Below, in pieces: positions 10,425 to 21,025 of a DNA stretch of 64,000 nucleotides. The stretch's first letter is position 1; each line of letters begins with the position of its first letter. The stretch lies in NCBI GenBank assembly GCA_003024785.1, contig PUQB01000059.1, positions 186,001 to 250,000 of the forward strand, written 5' to 3'. A program made the position numbers and the translations under genes. Below the pieces are notes generated by a model, which had not been told where the DNA came from, made no database searches, and saw only the letters and a list, made by a program, of their open reading frames with translations. This stretch comes from Selaginella tamariscina. Its lineage: Eukaryota > Streptophyta > Lycopodiopsida > Selaginellales > Selaginellaceae.

Positions 10425-12204
10425 ATATTGTATTTAACAGATAAATTTCATACATAAGCAGTGACACACAAGAACTTAAAGCAAAACCAAGTGCTGCTCT
10501 CTCACATACACACACACGCACACTTACACGTTATATATTTTACCAGGACGGAGTATGGGTACGATTTGAGAAATGACTTACAGAGGAAATTAAAGGCTAC
10601 TCGGTAGAACAGACCATTTACTAGTAAAAAAAATCTTACTCTTGTTTTTGCATGAGTATAGCAAAACTATTTATTAATGAAAAGCAAGATTTAAGGACTT
10701 AATAGTTACTATAAGTTATCCTCTTTCAATCCAAGAAAGAAAATTGCTACTAAATAAATTTAAATTAATTTATCTTTCAAGAAAAATAACCTGTGAGTTA
10801 AAAATATGTAAGGTTGTATATACTTACATATATGAAGTTTTGGATGGTAAATATAGAGATAAATGTGTATTAATATATGTATATGGACTAAACACATCGT
10901 TACCTGTATGTGTATACATGTATTAGATATATAGATAAATCACTGTTATCTAAATTTTTTGTATTTATTTGCAAGCACAGTTTATACTTCTGCTTATACA
11001 TGCATGTGTCCTTTGTTGATATATGGATATGTTTATACACATACATCTGTGGTTACACGCAGATACGTGTGCTTGTGTAACCAACTGATAAAAAGGTCTT
11101 TCACAGACCATAGAAAATATATAACTGAGAGTTCCAACATAAAAATTAATGAACTACCATGAAATATATGATAATAAAAATATTATAAATTTCAGAAAAT
11201 AGAAATCTACAAATTAATACTAAGAATAATTTATATAACAAATAAGAAAAGATAATATACTCTTTCGTGGATGATGTTAAAATATTTACCCTATTAAAAT
11301 TTGGTTTCATCCTTAGATTGTTATAATTAGCCCATTATGTATATTTATTAATTTAATTTAGGAATTTTATATTAAAAACTTAAGTATGGACACACACGCA
11401 CGCACAGATGCGTACACACCTTCGACTACTGGAAGGATATACACAGAAATGAAAATCGAAAAGCTTTTCTGACTATGAGGCCTACATATAAAGAAAACTA
11501 TGACAATGTACACATGCACCCTCTAATTAATTATCAATTAAGTTAAAATATAAAGTATACTTCATATTTGATTAAAAACTTAGACCTGGAATAGTTACGT
11601 AAGGTTTATAGTTACCTGGTATATATGGCTTGTGGGATTCAAATAAATTCCATGCTATAGTTAGTCTGCCCTGGTGGGTGCGTGTGGGTGTAGTGAATAT
11701 TCATTTGTAAACAACGGTGATTAAAGAATATCGAATTATCAGAGTTCTTAAAAATTGATAATATTATTTGTATTAACAAGTTTGAAATTCTTATTAAAAA
11801 TATTGGTAATTACTCTTCAATATTTCAAAATTAAACTTAACTTTTTGTTAAATATAAATATTTTTATTAATAAATATTTTATCTCTCTCTCTCTCTATAT
11901 ATGTGTGTGTGTGTGTGTGTTGTGTGTGTATTCAATATGTATATTTAATTAATTATTTATATTTCCTTTGTGTAGAACAGATTGTATATCTGAAGACTCT
12001 TGCTAACATCCAGTACAAACTCAGACACACACACGCACGCACGCAAAAAGTGTAGACACAAACGGTGTTTCTGCATGTCATTGAACAACTTGAGGGCTTC
12101 TTCCGGTTCATGAGAATAATTCTACATTAATGTGTGTGTGTGTGTTGTATATGCATCTTATAAAATGACATAACACGCGCGCGCACATACACACCTTTTT
12201 GTTA
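10425..12204. other. AT-rich intergenic DNA with repeats
   Basis: No gene seen. 10945-11080 is a direct copy of 1855-1995. 11395-11480 is an inverse copy of part of the 1425 repeat. A (CT)n-(TA)n-(GT)n run lies at 11881-11922. Confidence 0.5.
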
Positions 12205-12518
12205 GATGGTGGTGATACTTGTTCAATGTCGTGCCATTGTTCTTCAGAAGCTATAGCGGCTGGTGCACGCCTTGAAAACAGCAACAAACGCACGTGGATC
12301 ATGAACAAAGCCTTGTTCCTGCATTGTATCAAACATTTGGAGTGAGGCATGTCTGTGTGTATCCCATGATCATAGTGTTCCATAAGACAATCGTTCGATT
12401 TGGCATCTCATCAAAACAGTTTCTTGGCCAGTTCCATGCTGCTACATCTTGTAGTACATATCCAGCACGGTGTTTGCCACGAATATGTTTGGTATGTCCA
12501 CTTGAGCGTGGATTCTTC
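12205..12518 (-). pseudogene. PPR protein fragment
   Basis: On the minus strand three frames together give VDIPNIFVANTVLDMYYK, then MELAKKLF, EMPNRTIVLWNTMIMGYTQ, and a tail with FVAVFKACTS-like and EEQWHDIEQ sequence. These are successive L/S-type PPR helices. Frame changes near 12430 and 12330 rule out an intact product. The MQEQGFV.(D/N)PR(A/S)FV segment closely resembles the plus-strand fragment at 9975-10196, so both probably come from the same or sister genes. Confidence 0.75.
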
Positions 12519-12974
12519 TACCTGTGTAGACACACACCCCTATAAGACAGACACTTGTATACGTATATGGATACTGTTTGGAGGTCCCTCTTGATTGCAC
12601 AGTATTTGAATGCTGTGCTAAAATGTGTTAAACCCTATACCCTTAATGGAAAGGATTGTGTATGTAATGGTAAGAGTTAGTTGGTAATATTAATTTTTAT
12701 GAAAGAAAAACTTTTAGTATTATGTAAAAAGTATGTTTGCAAATAATTTTTATAGTTATATATAATGAAGAGAGGAAGAGATGAATAATGGGTGCGTGTG
12801 CTTGAGTGTGTATGGTGTTAAACATAAAGGACGTTCTTATTCTAAACTCTATTATATACATAGTTATACATGCTAGACTATATATAGACACATTAAATAG
12901 AAAATAATTTCAAGCACACTGTATGAGAACCCTGAGACACAACAGAGTAAATATATGAAAAGACATAAAACTTA
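12519..12974. other. AT-rich intergenic DNA, no gene seen
   Basis: No coding signal or named repeat recognised. Confidence 0.5.
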
Positions 12975-13128
12975 GATATCCTTTGTATTTAAGGTTAGGG
13001 TTTATATATACAAAGAAAAAGTATATTATAGCTATATTTTTTACTATCCTAGACAGGATTTAGTCAAACCATAAATATCTCTAATAACTTCTAGAATATA
13101 CCATGGTTAACTTTTATAATTATCTTAC
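12975..13128 (-). repeat. 3' LTR of the decayed element
   Basis: Pairs with 14452-14599. Its outer (left) edge is uncertain because similarity fades left of about 12975. Confidence 0.7.
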
Positions 13129-13189
13129 ATTATCCCCCTTGTAAGAAAAACTTTTTCAATTGTAAAATGTGAATAACCAAATGTGCTTC

Positions 13190-14160
13190 TCGAGACTCAA
13201 CATTTTACACATGGTAAACTTGAGGGCCAACTTGATGAAGAATCTTATAAGGAATGAGTCATTTCCGCAAGAAACCTAGAGTGAGTCCTTTTTGATGAAG
13301 TTCTAGAAAATGTACAAGAACAAGGTCACCAATAGCAAACTAAGGAGGTGGTCGATGACGAAAATTATAATTTTATTGTTGTTGAACTTGTGCCTGACCT
13401 AAATGTTCTGCTGAGGTAGCATGCAGTAAAGGAAGAGCTCGATTTAAGTAAGTCGCCCAATATCGAACTTCAGCATACTTAGGTTTGTGAGAAGCCAAAC
13501 CAACTTTTGGAGGCATTTGAGGGTTTTGCCCATACAATGCTTTGAATGGAGACATGCCAATGGAACTTTAAATGCCAGTGTTGTATACAAATTCTAAGTA
13601 TCGCAAATATCAATCTTAATCATTCTGAGTAGGATTTACATACTTAGAAATCATACCTTTAAAAGTCCGATTCAAACGCTCGACTAGCCCATCTATTTGT
13701 GGATGAAAGAGAGATGTGAAAGATTGTTGAATTCCCAAAACCTTCAAAACTTCAGTAATAAAGGCAAGTCCATTATCTATCCATTCTAGACATGAATGGC
13801 GCAAAATTACTTGAGTGAGTAGAAAATCAGCAACACTATGGGCTGTGGCATTTGGTAAAGCTCCAACCTATATCCAACGTGTCAGATAATTTGTTAAAAC
13901 CACAACATATCGGTTACCTGCAGCTGAAAGTGGAAAAGAATCAATTAAATCTCATGTTACAAGTTCAAATGACCGTTCCATCTATATAGACGATCTATAT
14001 AGATTCTAAAGCACCAGTTGATCGTAAAGAGTTCTGAGTCTGACACAATGAACAACTTCGTACGTACTGGATCACATCTTGTCACATAGTCGGTCAGTAA
14101 AAAAAACATTGTAAGCTGTCTAAAGTTCTTCGATAACCAAAATGTCCACTAGAAAGTGGT
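13190..14160 (-). pseudogene. Ty3/gypsy integrase remnant
   Basis: Reading leftward on the minus strand: an H2C2 zinc-binding remnant near 14030-14160 (HDSPLSSGHFGYRRTL, then YVRSCSLCQ), a disrupted catalytic core with DNGLAF at about 13755-13775 and HPQIDGLVERLNRT at 13660-13710 (the HPQTDGQ.ER.NR signature with the catalytic Glu), and SPFKALYGQNPQMPP at 13510-13552. This is followed by a GDLVLV-like C-terminal strand near 13325. Several stops and frame changes separate the pieces. The product would have been the DDE-type strand-transfer enzyme. Confidence 0.85.
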
Positions 14161-14451
14161 GAATCATGATATATTACAAGATTCCTAGGAACAAAAGTGG
14201 TTAGAATTGCCAAACGTAGTGAAGTTATAACATCTATGCCAATAAAATAAACCAGTATAATAGACATAATAACTATTTAATATAATATAGTATTTCAATA
14301 TATAAAATACGCAAAATATATGTAAGTTTTGAATGAATACATACATACACACACACACAAATCTCTCTCTCTTTATATATATATATATATATATAATATG
14401 TAATATTAGACACTTGTGCCACAAATAAAGAAAAACGAGAGTTGGACAGTT

Positions 14452-14599
14452 TATCCTTTGTATTCAAGATCAGGGTTTATATATACAAAGGAAAATGTAT
14501 ATTCTAGCTATATTTGGACTATCCTATAAAGGATTTAGCCAGACCATAAATATCTCTAGTAACTTCTAGAATATATCATGGTTAACCTTTGTAATTACA
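14452..14599 (-). repeat. 5' LTR of the decayed element
   Basis: Same orientation and sequence as 12975-13128, ending TGTAATTACA on the minus strand. Confidence 0.7.
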
Positions 14600-15304
14600 A
14601 GTGTTTAATAAGAATTTGGTTTAGGATTTAGGGTACTAAGATAAGTTTTCTTGTAATTTCTCTAAGTAAACCCTAAACCTTAAACCCTTTAGTTATTAAA
14701 TGAATTGAGTTTGCTTATTCATATTATATGTGAATGGGTATCTTATTCATAACTAATTAACTCAATTTAGTTATACAAAGCACTCAAGCATTTATGTTGT
14801 GAAACATGCATGTATAATATTTCTTTATATATCTTATATATGTAAGTGTGAAATGTATTTGTTATTTTTTGCCCAAACATGTGTATTATTTAATTATTTA
14901 TTGTTTTAATAAAAATGTGTATTAATATACATAAAAGGGAGTAGAACTTCCTTTAAAATTGTTATTAATATTGTGTCAACAAAGCCTTCAATTATAATTG
15001 TAAAAATATATATAAACATTTGAATACACACTAACATACACATTAATATTCATCTTTTTCTACCTCCACAAATGATTATGGAACTTTGCTTACAAACAAA
15101 CTTTGAGCTTATTAATATGTAGGATTGTGGATGTGTATATTTGGGTTTATTGTGAAGTAAATTTATTATATATGAAATCATACATTTAAATATTTTATTA
15201 TACATTTACTATATTATTTATAAATCATATATTTAAATATATTTATCTTTATACATTTACATTTATACATTTACATTTTTCATACATTTACATTTATCAC
15301 ATAT

Positions 15305-15350
<46 letters not shown>

Positions 15351-16111
15351 CACATGAAATTAGGATTATGTTGATTAGGGTTAGGGCTATTTACAATGGT
15401 AGCGAGCAAGAATGCAAGAGAAACTAAGGCTAATAGAGCTGGCTAGGCATGGCATCAGCAAAATCTACACGACATGTATGTGATGTATCATGTATGTATA
15501 TGTATATAAATGTATCATGTGCATACACTTTTAGTATACACAAATGGCAAATGCATTTCCATTGAACATAAATGTATGTGTATTTGCATTATTATATATG
15601 TATGTAACTAAAATGAGCATGTTTATAGTTTTATTTCTTAATAATTAACAATTTTAGTTATTTAATTAGTATTTTCTAATATTAAAGAAATATTCTTTAG
15701 AATAATATATGTTTAAAGAAAGAATATTCTTTAAAATATATGTTTGAAGACATAATATTCTTTAAAACATTATATTTTTGTAATTGACCCTTTAAAAAAT
15801 TATAGCATTCATGGATCAAAAATTAATAACATTATAAAAATAGAAGGTATTAAGTTATATAATATATTATATTTAAGATTGTATGGGCCTAGTATAAAAA
15901 TTATTAAAGAGCATGAGAGGTACATTATATAAATATTTATGTTGTTATTAAAATATTAATATTTAAATATAACATTATTAAAAATTTGTACTAGTATTAA
16001 TATATATATAATATACAAAATTCTATATAGTCAATCTTCCATATCTTTTTATAAATTTATATAGTTAAGTAAACAATTTGGTACTATTATTAAAAAGTTT
16101 ATTATAATTAT
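14600..16111. other. AT-rich intergenic DNA
   Basis: No gene seen. Contains AAACCCTAAACC-type motifs near 14620-14690, an (AC)n(AT)n microsatellite at 15301-15351, and repeated TTTAAATATAT/ACATTTACAT stretches at 15180-15300. An ATATTCTTTA(G/A)AA motif occurs three times at 15690-15770. Confidence 0.6.
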
Positions 16112-16477
16112 GGGTCGATTCGCACCTGCACTTATACTTAGAGATAAGGGTCAAAAGTGCACTTAAATTGTTCCGCACATGTATTTAGGAAATAAGGGTG
16201 GCCATTAAGTTAAATTTTAAGTGTGAAAAATTTAAAGTTATTTGCTCCGCACCTATTTTAAATTTAATGGCGTAACCCTTAAAATTTAAGTGTTTCAGAA
16301 AAGAAAAAAATCAAAATTTAAAACCACCTCGGAAGGTGATATTAAATTTTAAGGGGCACTTATAAATTATTCCAAAAAGATTCTTGTGAAGATTCTTTAA
16401 GGGCTAGGTTTATGGTTCGCGACAGCCAGATTTTGGCGCTAGATCGGTTGATGTTAGGGGTGGCAATTACAAAGGAC

Positions 16478-16706
16478 CGCGCCATCTCCTCCTACGGGAA
16501 TCGCTTTTGCTTTCTCTTCCCCTGGTTACTTGGATGTTTTGGTTCACCATGTCGTCTCTCGCCGCCCATCCTGTGGATTCGGCAGTTTCAAGGGTTAACC
16601 CATTCGGGGATCTCCGGATCCATGCTTATTTATGGCTTCCCGAAGTGCTACACCCTTCTTCGTCTCTGGGTACCTAGGTATCCACTATAAGCCCTTCCCT
16701 GTTTGG
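16478..16706 (-). pseudogene. rrn23: Plastid 23S rRNA gene, 5' end (rrn23 fragment)
   Basis: The minus strand follows the first 200 or so bases of plastid 23S rRNA in order: GTGGATACCTAGG, CCCAGAGACGAAGAAGGG, AATAAGCATGGATCCGGAGA, CCCCGAATGGGTTAACCC, GAGAGACGACATGG and AAAGCAAAAGCGATTCCCGT. Substitutions and small deletions are scattered throughout (for example the segment after AAGGGTGTAGC is shortened), so it is an old nuclear copy rather than a functional gene. It lies inside the TIR element at 16112-17760. Confidence 0.85.
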
Positions 16707-16775
16707 ACCTCGCCGTTTCATTGGGAGCTCCAATTAAGGTGCTAAATGGAAGTCTCTTGTCAGCGTCCATTGAGT
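16707..16775 (-). other. Plastid trnA-rrn23 spacer sequence
   Basis: Directly beyond the 23S 5' end the plus strand reads ACCTCGCCGTT and then AAGGTGCTAAATGGAAG and CAGCGTCCAT. These are landmarks of the spacer between trnA-UGC and rrn23 in plant plastomes, in the expected order and direction. So the captured piece spans a junction of the plastid rRNA operon. Confidence 0.65.
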
Positions 16776-16984
16776 GAACCAAAGGATTCGTCGGTTACGC
16801 ATGTCAGTCGGACGGCGGGAATCACCCCCTCGTCGCCGCTGCAACAGCTTGTTGGGGAGGAGCGAGCTATTAATTCGGTTCGAATATGCTACTGCCACTA
16901 CCGCCCGGGCAACGATGAATCAGGCATCCGACTTACAGATGCAACGACTTGATCGCGAAGGCGCTCCGCCGGCTAGGCCCCTCT
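16776..16984. other. GC-rich captured DNA of unknown origin
   Basis: GC-rich, with overlapping short frames in several phases and no recognisable protein or RNA. It may be further plastid or captured genomic sequence. The overlapping open frames are what GC-rich DNA gives by chance. Confidence 0.4.
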
Positions 16985-17060
16985 CCGTATCTGAACCAAG
17001 CGAAATATGGAGGGTGGACTGTGGATCCACCATGCGCGGGTTCAATTCCCATCGTTTGCC
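16985..17060 (+). pseudogene. trnH-GUG: Plastid trnH-GUG-like sequence
   Basis: The last 48 bases are nearly the 3' half of plastid tRNA-His. The anticodon stem-loop GTGGACTGTGGATCCAC has an intact 5 bp stem and the GTG anticodon. A T arm GCGGGTTCAATTCCCAT and an acceptor side CGTTTGCC follow. The 5' half is strongly altered but the span (about 76 nt) is right. Probably inactive. It sits about 280 bp from the rrn23 fragment and in opposite orientation. Confidence 0.7.
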
Positions 17061-17457
17061 TCCAAGGAAAGTATGGGCGCGGAGGAGAGGTCGCAGCTAG
17101 GGAAGAGGTGTGTTCCTCTACACACGATAACCAACAGATATTTCACGAACTATTACTCCTATCGATAATCCCATCTCAGTTGATGCCCTTGTCTGCGTCA
17201 TTGCTATTATGATGCAATGCACAGTATTTACTCAATCACTCTTTCACGGACAAACGATCATCCATCGGAGCTGCTGAGGCGAAATGACACCGCGACGAGC
17301 CGAGGGGCAAGCCCCTGGAGAGGTTTAACTTAATTAGAAGTTTAACCATTTGAATAAGTTGAGGAAGCCACTTTCTTCTTTGCTCGTCGTTTCTGTATCT
17401 ACAACAACACAATATGTGGCATGTGTACGTATGTGTATACATATACACACATAACAT
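17061..17457. other. Remainder of GC-rich insert in the TIR element
   Basis: Moderately GC-rich. A minus-strand frame at 17236-17457 gives a RRKWLPQLIQMVKLLIKLN run that I do not recognise. It may be additional organellar or captured sequence. Confidence 0.35.
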
Positions 17458-17760
17458 ACATATACATACTTGTCAATTTGAATTTGAATTTTTGAATTTT
17501 AAGTAAAATTTAAAGGTGAAAACATATTCGGAGATGAAAACATTAACAAAATTTAAGTGTTTTATGTACGAAGAGACACGTATTTAGGGTTAAAATTTGA
17601 GGACAAATTCGCTATCATGTGCGAACACAACAAGTCTTAAAATGTGTAATTAAATCGAAAAAATCACTTTAAAATTTCTATATGCGAATATACAAACCGT
17701 TAACTTTTTAACTGCTAGCACTTCAAATTTTTAAGTATAAGTGCAGGTGCGAATCGACCC

Positions 17761-18140
17761 TATGAATATTAAATATATTATATTTTATAATTTTGTAATT
17801 GCTTTAAGCTTCAAAAAATATACATTCTCTTGCAGTTTTGTTAATCGTGACTTTATCAACACTTCTTGACATCCACCCATATTGAATGGATTTAACATTT
17901 ATAAATCATGTTGGGTCTTTTTGATTGGGAGACCATGTTTTCTCTAAATGTCCATTATATCTTTCGCTCTCCTTCTCATGTCGCATTTTTGTGGTTTGAA
18001 CCATGCAACCTTTATCATACTATTTTTTGTGATAACTTCAGGTGTGTCGATAATTTGAGTTATCCAAATAGGTTAGTTATATAACACATCTGGAGTAATG
18101 AGATCATCAGTTTTTGGAGATCCTTGCATAATCAAAGTAT
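17761..18140. other. AT-rich flank, no gene seen
   Basis: No coding signal of its own. It may hold the 3' flank of the minus-strand pseudogene that starts further right. Confidence 0.5.
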
Positions 18141-18143
18141 GGT

Positions 18144-20259
18144 TTAGGTCCTTTGTCCAACAAAGTGTGGGGTTTGCACTTCCATATCACTACTGGCTTC
18201 TATGTCATTTGTGCTCATTGATATCATTTCAATCTCCTCTCGCCACCTTGTTTTAGGCCAAAAAGGGTGTTGTAATTCTGTACTTATGACAATAGGCCCT
18301 TCTAACTCTTGAACAACAGTTTCCCAATAGTCAACCACATACTTATATAGTTATAAGTAACCAGTTGCCTTATCAAAATTCTTTGGCATTGATTTTTAAC
18401 CCATGCCACATATTTTTTGATATCATCAATAATAAGCTCTTATTCCTTGAGTTGGGCACTCAATGGAATAGGGTTTGGTTGTCCTTTTGGGAGAAGTGGC
18501 TTTCCATCCTCTTCACTTTTGAAGAGCATTAAGCCCTCTTTTGGTAACCACTCCTGCTTTGATGGCCGTAACTTGTACTGCATAATAAGTATACCATCTT
18601 TTATGGAAAAAAAGAATTGTAATGGTACAAGGTGACCAGTTAAAGAATCACTCCCCTCTTTGATATACTCCTTGAGAAACATTTAGAAGTCTGGCACCTC
18701 AGTCACAAGCAAAGCACAACTTTTTTTGGAGATGCAATTTTCATCATATGCGGTAAGGTAAGTGTACTTATCCTTTTTGTAGAGTTGGAGACCTTGCTGA
18801 AGAACGCATCAATATCTTCATGAGTGTGACCAACCATAAAGAAACTAAGTGTGATTGTCTCAAACACATCTTTGACAACAAGCATTAACAAATATGCTAG
18901 TACATATCTAGAAAATAAAAATAAGTATAAGCTTGAGAAACCCTTAACTAAAATGATTTACCTATTTTTGTTCTCGTCTGCACAGTTATCCATTTGTAAA
19001 AGCAAATGACGAGAAAGCTTATTTGATGTTGATGACACATGTACACTATGTGAGCTAGATCCCTCCACTGAACTAGAACTCTCAATAGGGCCATTTGTTT
19101 TTTGTGCAGGTTGCTGACAATGCCTCTTATATTCCCAAGTAGTCTCAAGTGCAGACGTGTTCATGAAAGCATTATGTAAATGTTAAATGCGTTGTTTTTT
19201 CACTTTGAGATCACTCATAGGACTTATTTGTGAGTGGGCTTCAAGGTTTCTGAAACACATGGCCAATGACCCAATAGTGAAATTGGAGTCGTTAGACCAA
19301 TGTGGAAGTGAAAAGTGTCCATATGATTCACAACTGTGTCTATGTGTTAGCACACCTATCAATGAAATCGAAAGTTTCATGATATTTCCATGCACTTTGG
19401 TGTTGCAATGAACTTTGAAATGCTGGTATTTGAATTATTCATCTTGTCGTGGATCAAGCACATGTATTCTGATGGGCGTGACACAGAAAGTATGTGGTGT
19501 GCATAGTATTAAGACCGGCAAGTTTGTTGTGCAATCATGTGGGCCTCCATCTTCTTTTGAATGGTAGTGATCTCCACTAAGGTTTTTGCACAAGCCTCTG
19601 CAGCCTTCAATGATGTACAAATGTCACACTTGGAAAAGCTAGAGTGTTTTGCAATCTCCACATCCTTAAAATGAGTATTCCATATGTTGTTAAAGGTACC
19701 AGTGCAAATTGGTTGGAGCCCCATCAAACTGAGGCACTTGTTCACATGTGCACACAGCTTCAATTGAGTGTAGATTGAAGGCAAAACCTTGAGATTTTCC
19801 CTGACCCCTGCATTTGTGGTTTGGCATTTGTGAAGCATCTTGTCTACACTTGTTTCCACAAAAAACCTTGAGTATCTCTATGGTTGCCATAATGTGAGAG
19901 CGGGTTTTAACCAGGCAAGTGTTCCCATGTATTGAGGTGTGCACTCCATCTAGCCACTCATCCCTCCAGCGGTAGAACATGGTCTTTGGGATCCCGTATA
20001 TAGTGTACCAAGTTTTGAAGCAGATGGCCACCTTATTAAATACCATGGATGTACTTTGATAACTTGTGTCCAAGGCCATTCCATCAATATACCCAGTTAG
20101 TGTAGCATATACAAACTCATGCCTTTACTTTTGGGTAAGCATACGAAAGGCATGTCTACATTAGGTAATTTCATTCAGGTTTGCCATTTGACAACACTTC
20201 TTCTTACAACAGTCAATTGTGGAAATGCTAACAACACTTGCCGAAGATGTAGGATCCAT
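18144..20259 (-). pseudogene. DUF7869-type protein pseudogene, copy 1
   Basis: Read leftward from a Met codon at 20257-20259: a Cys-rich start (CCKKKCCQMANLNEIT), GIPKTMFYRWRDEWLDGVHT with IHGNT near 19935-20000, IWNTHFKDVEIAKHSSFSK plus CDIC at 19610-19690, GVLTHRHSCESYGHFSLP and DSNFTI near 19260-19350, LQMDNCADENKNR at about 18960-19000, and MVGHTHEDIDAFFSK at about 18790-18840. It ends in a W-rich C-terminal part to 18144. The order CK.KC / HGN / CD.C / LDN..ENKNR / VGHTHEDID matches the family now called DUF7869, which occurs in multicopy, transposon-like fashion in many eukaryotes. Frame changes and stops (for example near 20160, 19440 and 18900) make it inactive unless some gaps are introns. 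Function unknown. Confidence 0.7.
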
Positions 20260-21025
20260 CTTAACCCTCTTGCTGGAACTTGCAGGGCAGACCTGTAACC
20301 CATGAATCACCTTTTTCATACTATAGGACCAATGTAAGGAACCTCTTCAAATATGGGTTGTCCTTCCGGGTTGTTATTATTGAAATTCAACCCTGGATAT
20401 GTTGAACTATCTCACCATCTTAATTCAGATGTTTGCCACCTCATGAGGGATCCAGGATGCAATGTGCCATTAGGTGAAACCTCTGTCACAACTAAACCCC
20501 TAGTTTTTCTTTTGATATGGCTTCCATTGAATTTATAGTTGTGATGATGCCCCTCCCAACCTTGATCTCATGAAGAAAGAGAATCACCTCATCCATCATA
20601 GCAAGCAAGCCATCATCTAATGAACTCATACTACAATTTGTTTATGACTCTGCATTCTCTATGTCAGCCTTGACTTCATTCACATTCCATAATACATGAG
20701 AACTCTTTTCAAATTTCATTTCAGGAACCTCAACATGTTTACAAATGGTGTTCACCCATACGTACACACAAGGTTCTTGGACAATATTGTGACATGATGC
20801 ATTATCATCTTGAACTTCCACAGTTCCAGTGTCAACTATTTCGTTGTTCTGAAGAAGATATACTTTATCTCCAATATTAAATATATTATTCTACACATAA
20901 ATAATTGTGTCATTTTGATATCTGTTTATGCAATATGCAAAAAAATCTGAATCGAGGGTGTTTAATATATATGTGTGTGCAATAATATATAATTATGTAT
21001 AAGTATAGATTATCATGCTTAATTA
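20260..21025. other. Upstream flank of the DUF7869 pseudogene
   Basis: Coding-like composition continues to about 20860 on the minus strand but no protein is recognised; it may hold more 5' exon sequence. 20870-21025 is AT-rich. Confidence 0.4.

Larger units (their letters stand above)
12975..14599 (-). mobile_element. Decayed minus-strand Ty3/gypsy element with short LTRs
   Basis: Two similar segments of about 150 bp, 12975-13128 and 14452-14599, flank integrase remnants and act as the 3' and 5' LTR on the minus strand. Both contain ATCCTTTGTATT, GGGTTTATATATACAAAG, ACCATAAATATCTCTA and CTTCTAGAATATA. On the minus strand both begin TGTAA, and an AAGGGGGA polypurine tract directly precedes the 3' LTR (13129-13140). 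Only about 1.3 kb of interior remains; gag, protease and RT are gone. Confidence 0.8.
16112..17760. mobile_element. Non-autonomous TIR DNA transposon carrying plastid DNA
   Basis: Terminal inverted repeats of about 29 bp are perfect: the left end starts GGGTCGATTCGCACCTGCAC and the right end is its complement ending at 17760. Flanking 9-mers TATAATTAT and TATGAATAT match at 7 of 9 positions, compatible with a degraded 9 bp Mutator-type duplication; a TAT 3 bp duplication is the alternative. Subterminal variants of TTCGCAC(C/A)T recur inside both ends. The ends (about 300 bp each) are AT-rich, while the interior 16410-17455 is GC-rich and unlike its surroundings. It includes plastid rrn23 and trnH sequence. 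No transposase is present, so the arrangement is that of a Pack-type element that picked up DNA. Confidence 0.75.

Noticed and set aside
16746-17212. Overlapping frames of 68-108 codons in the GC-rich insert
   Set aside because: GC-rich non-coding plastid-derived DNA gives open frames by chance; several phases are open at once.
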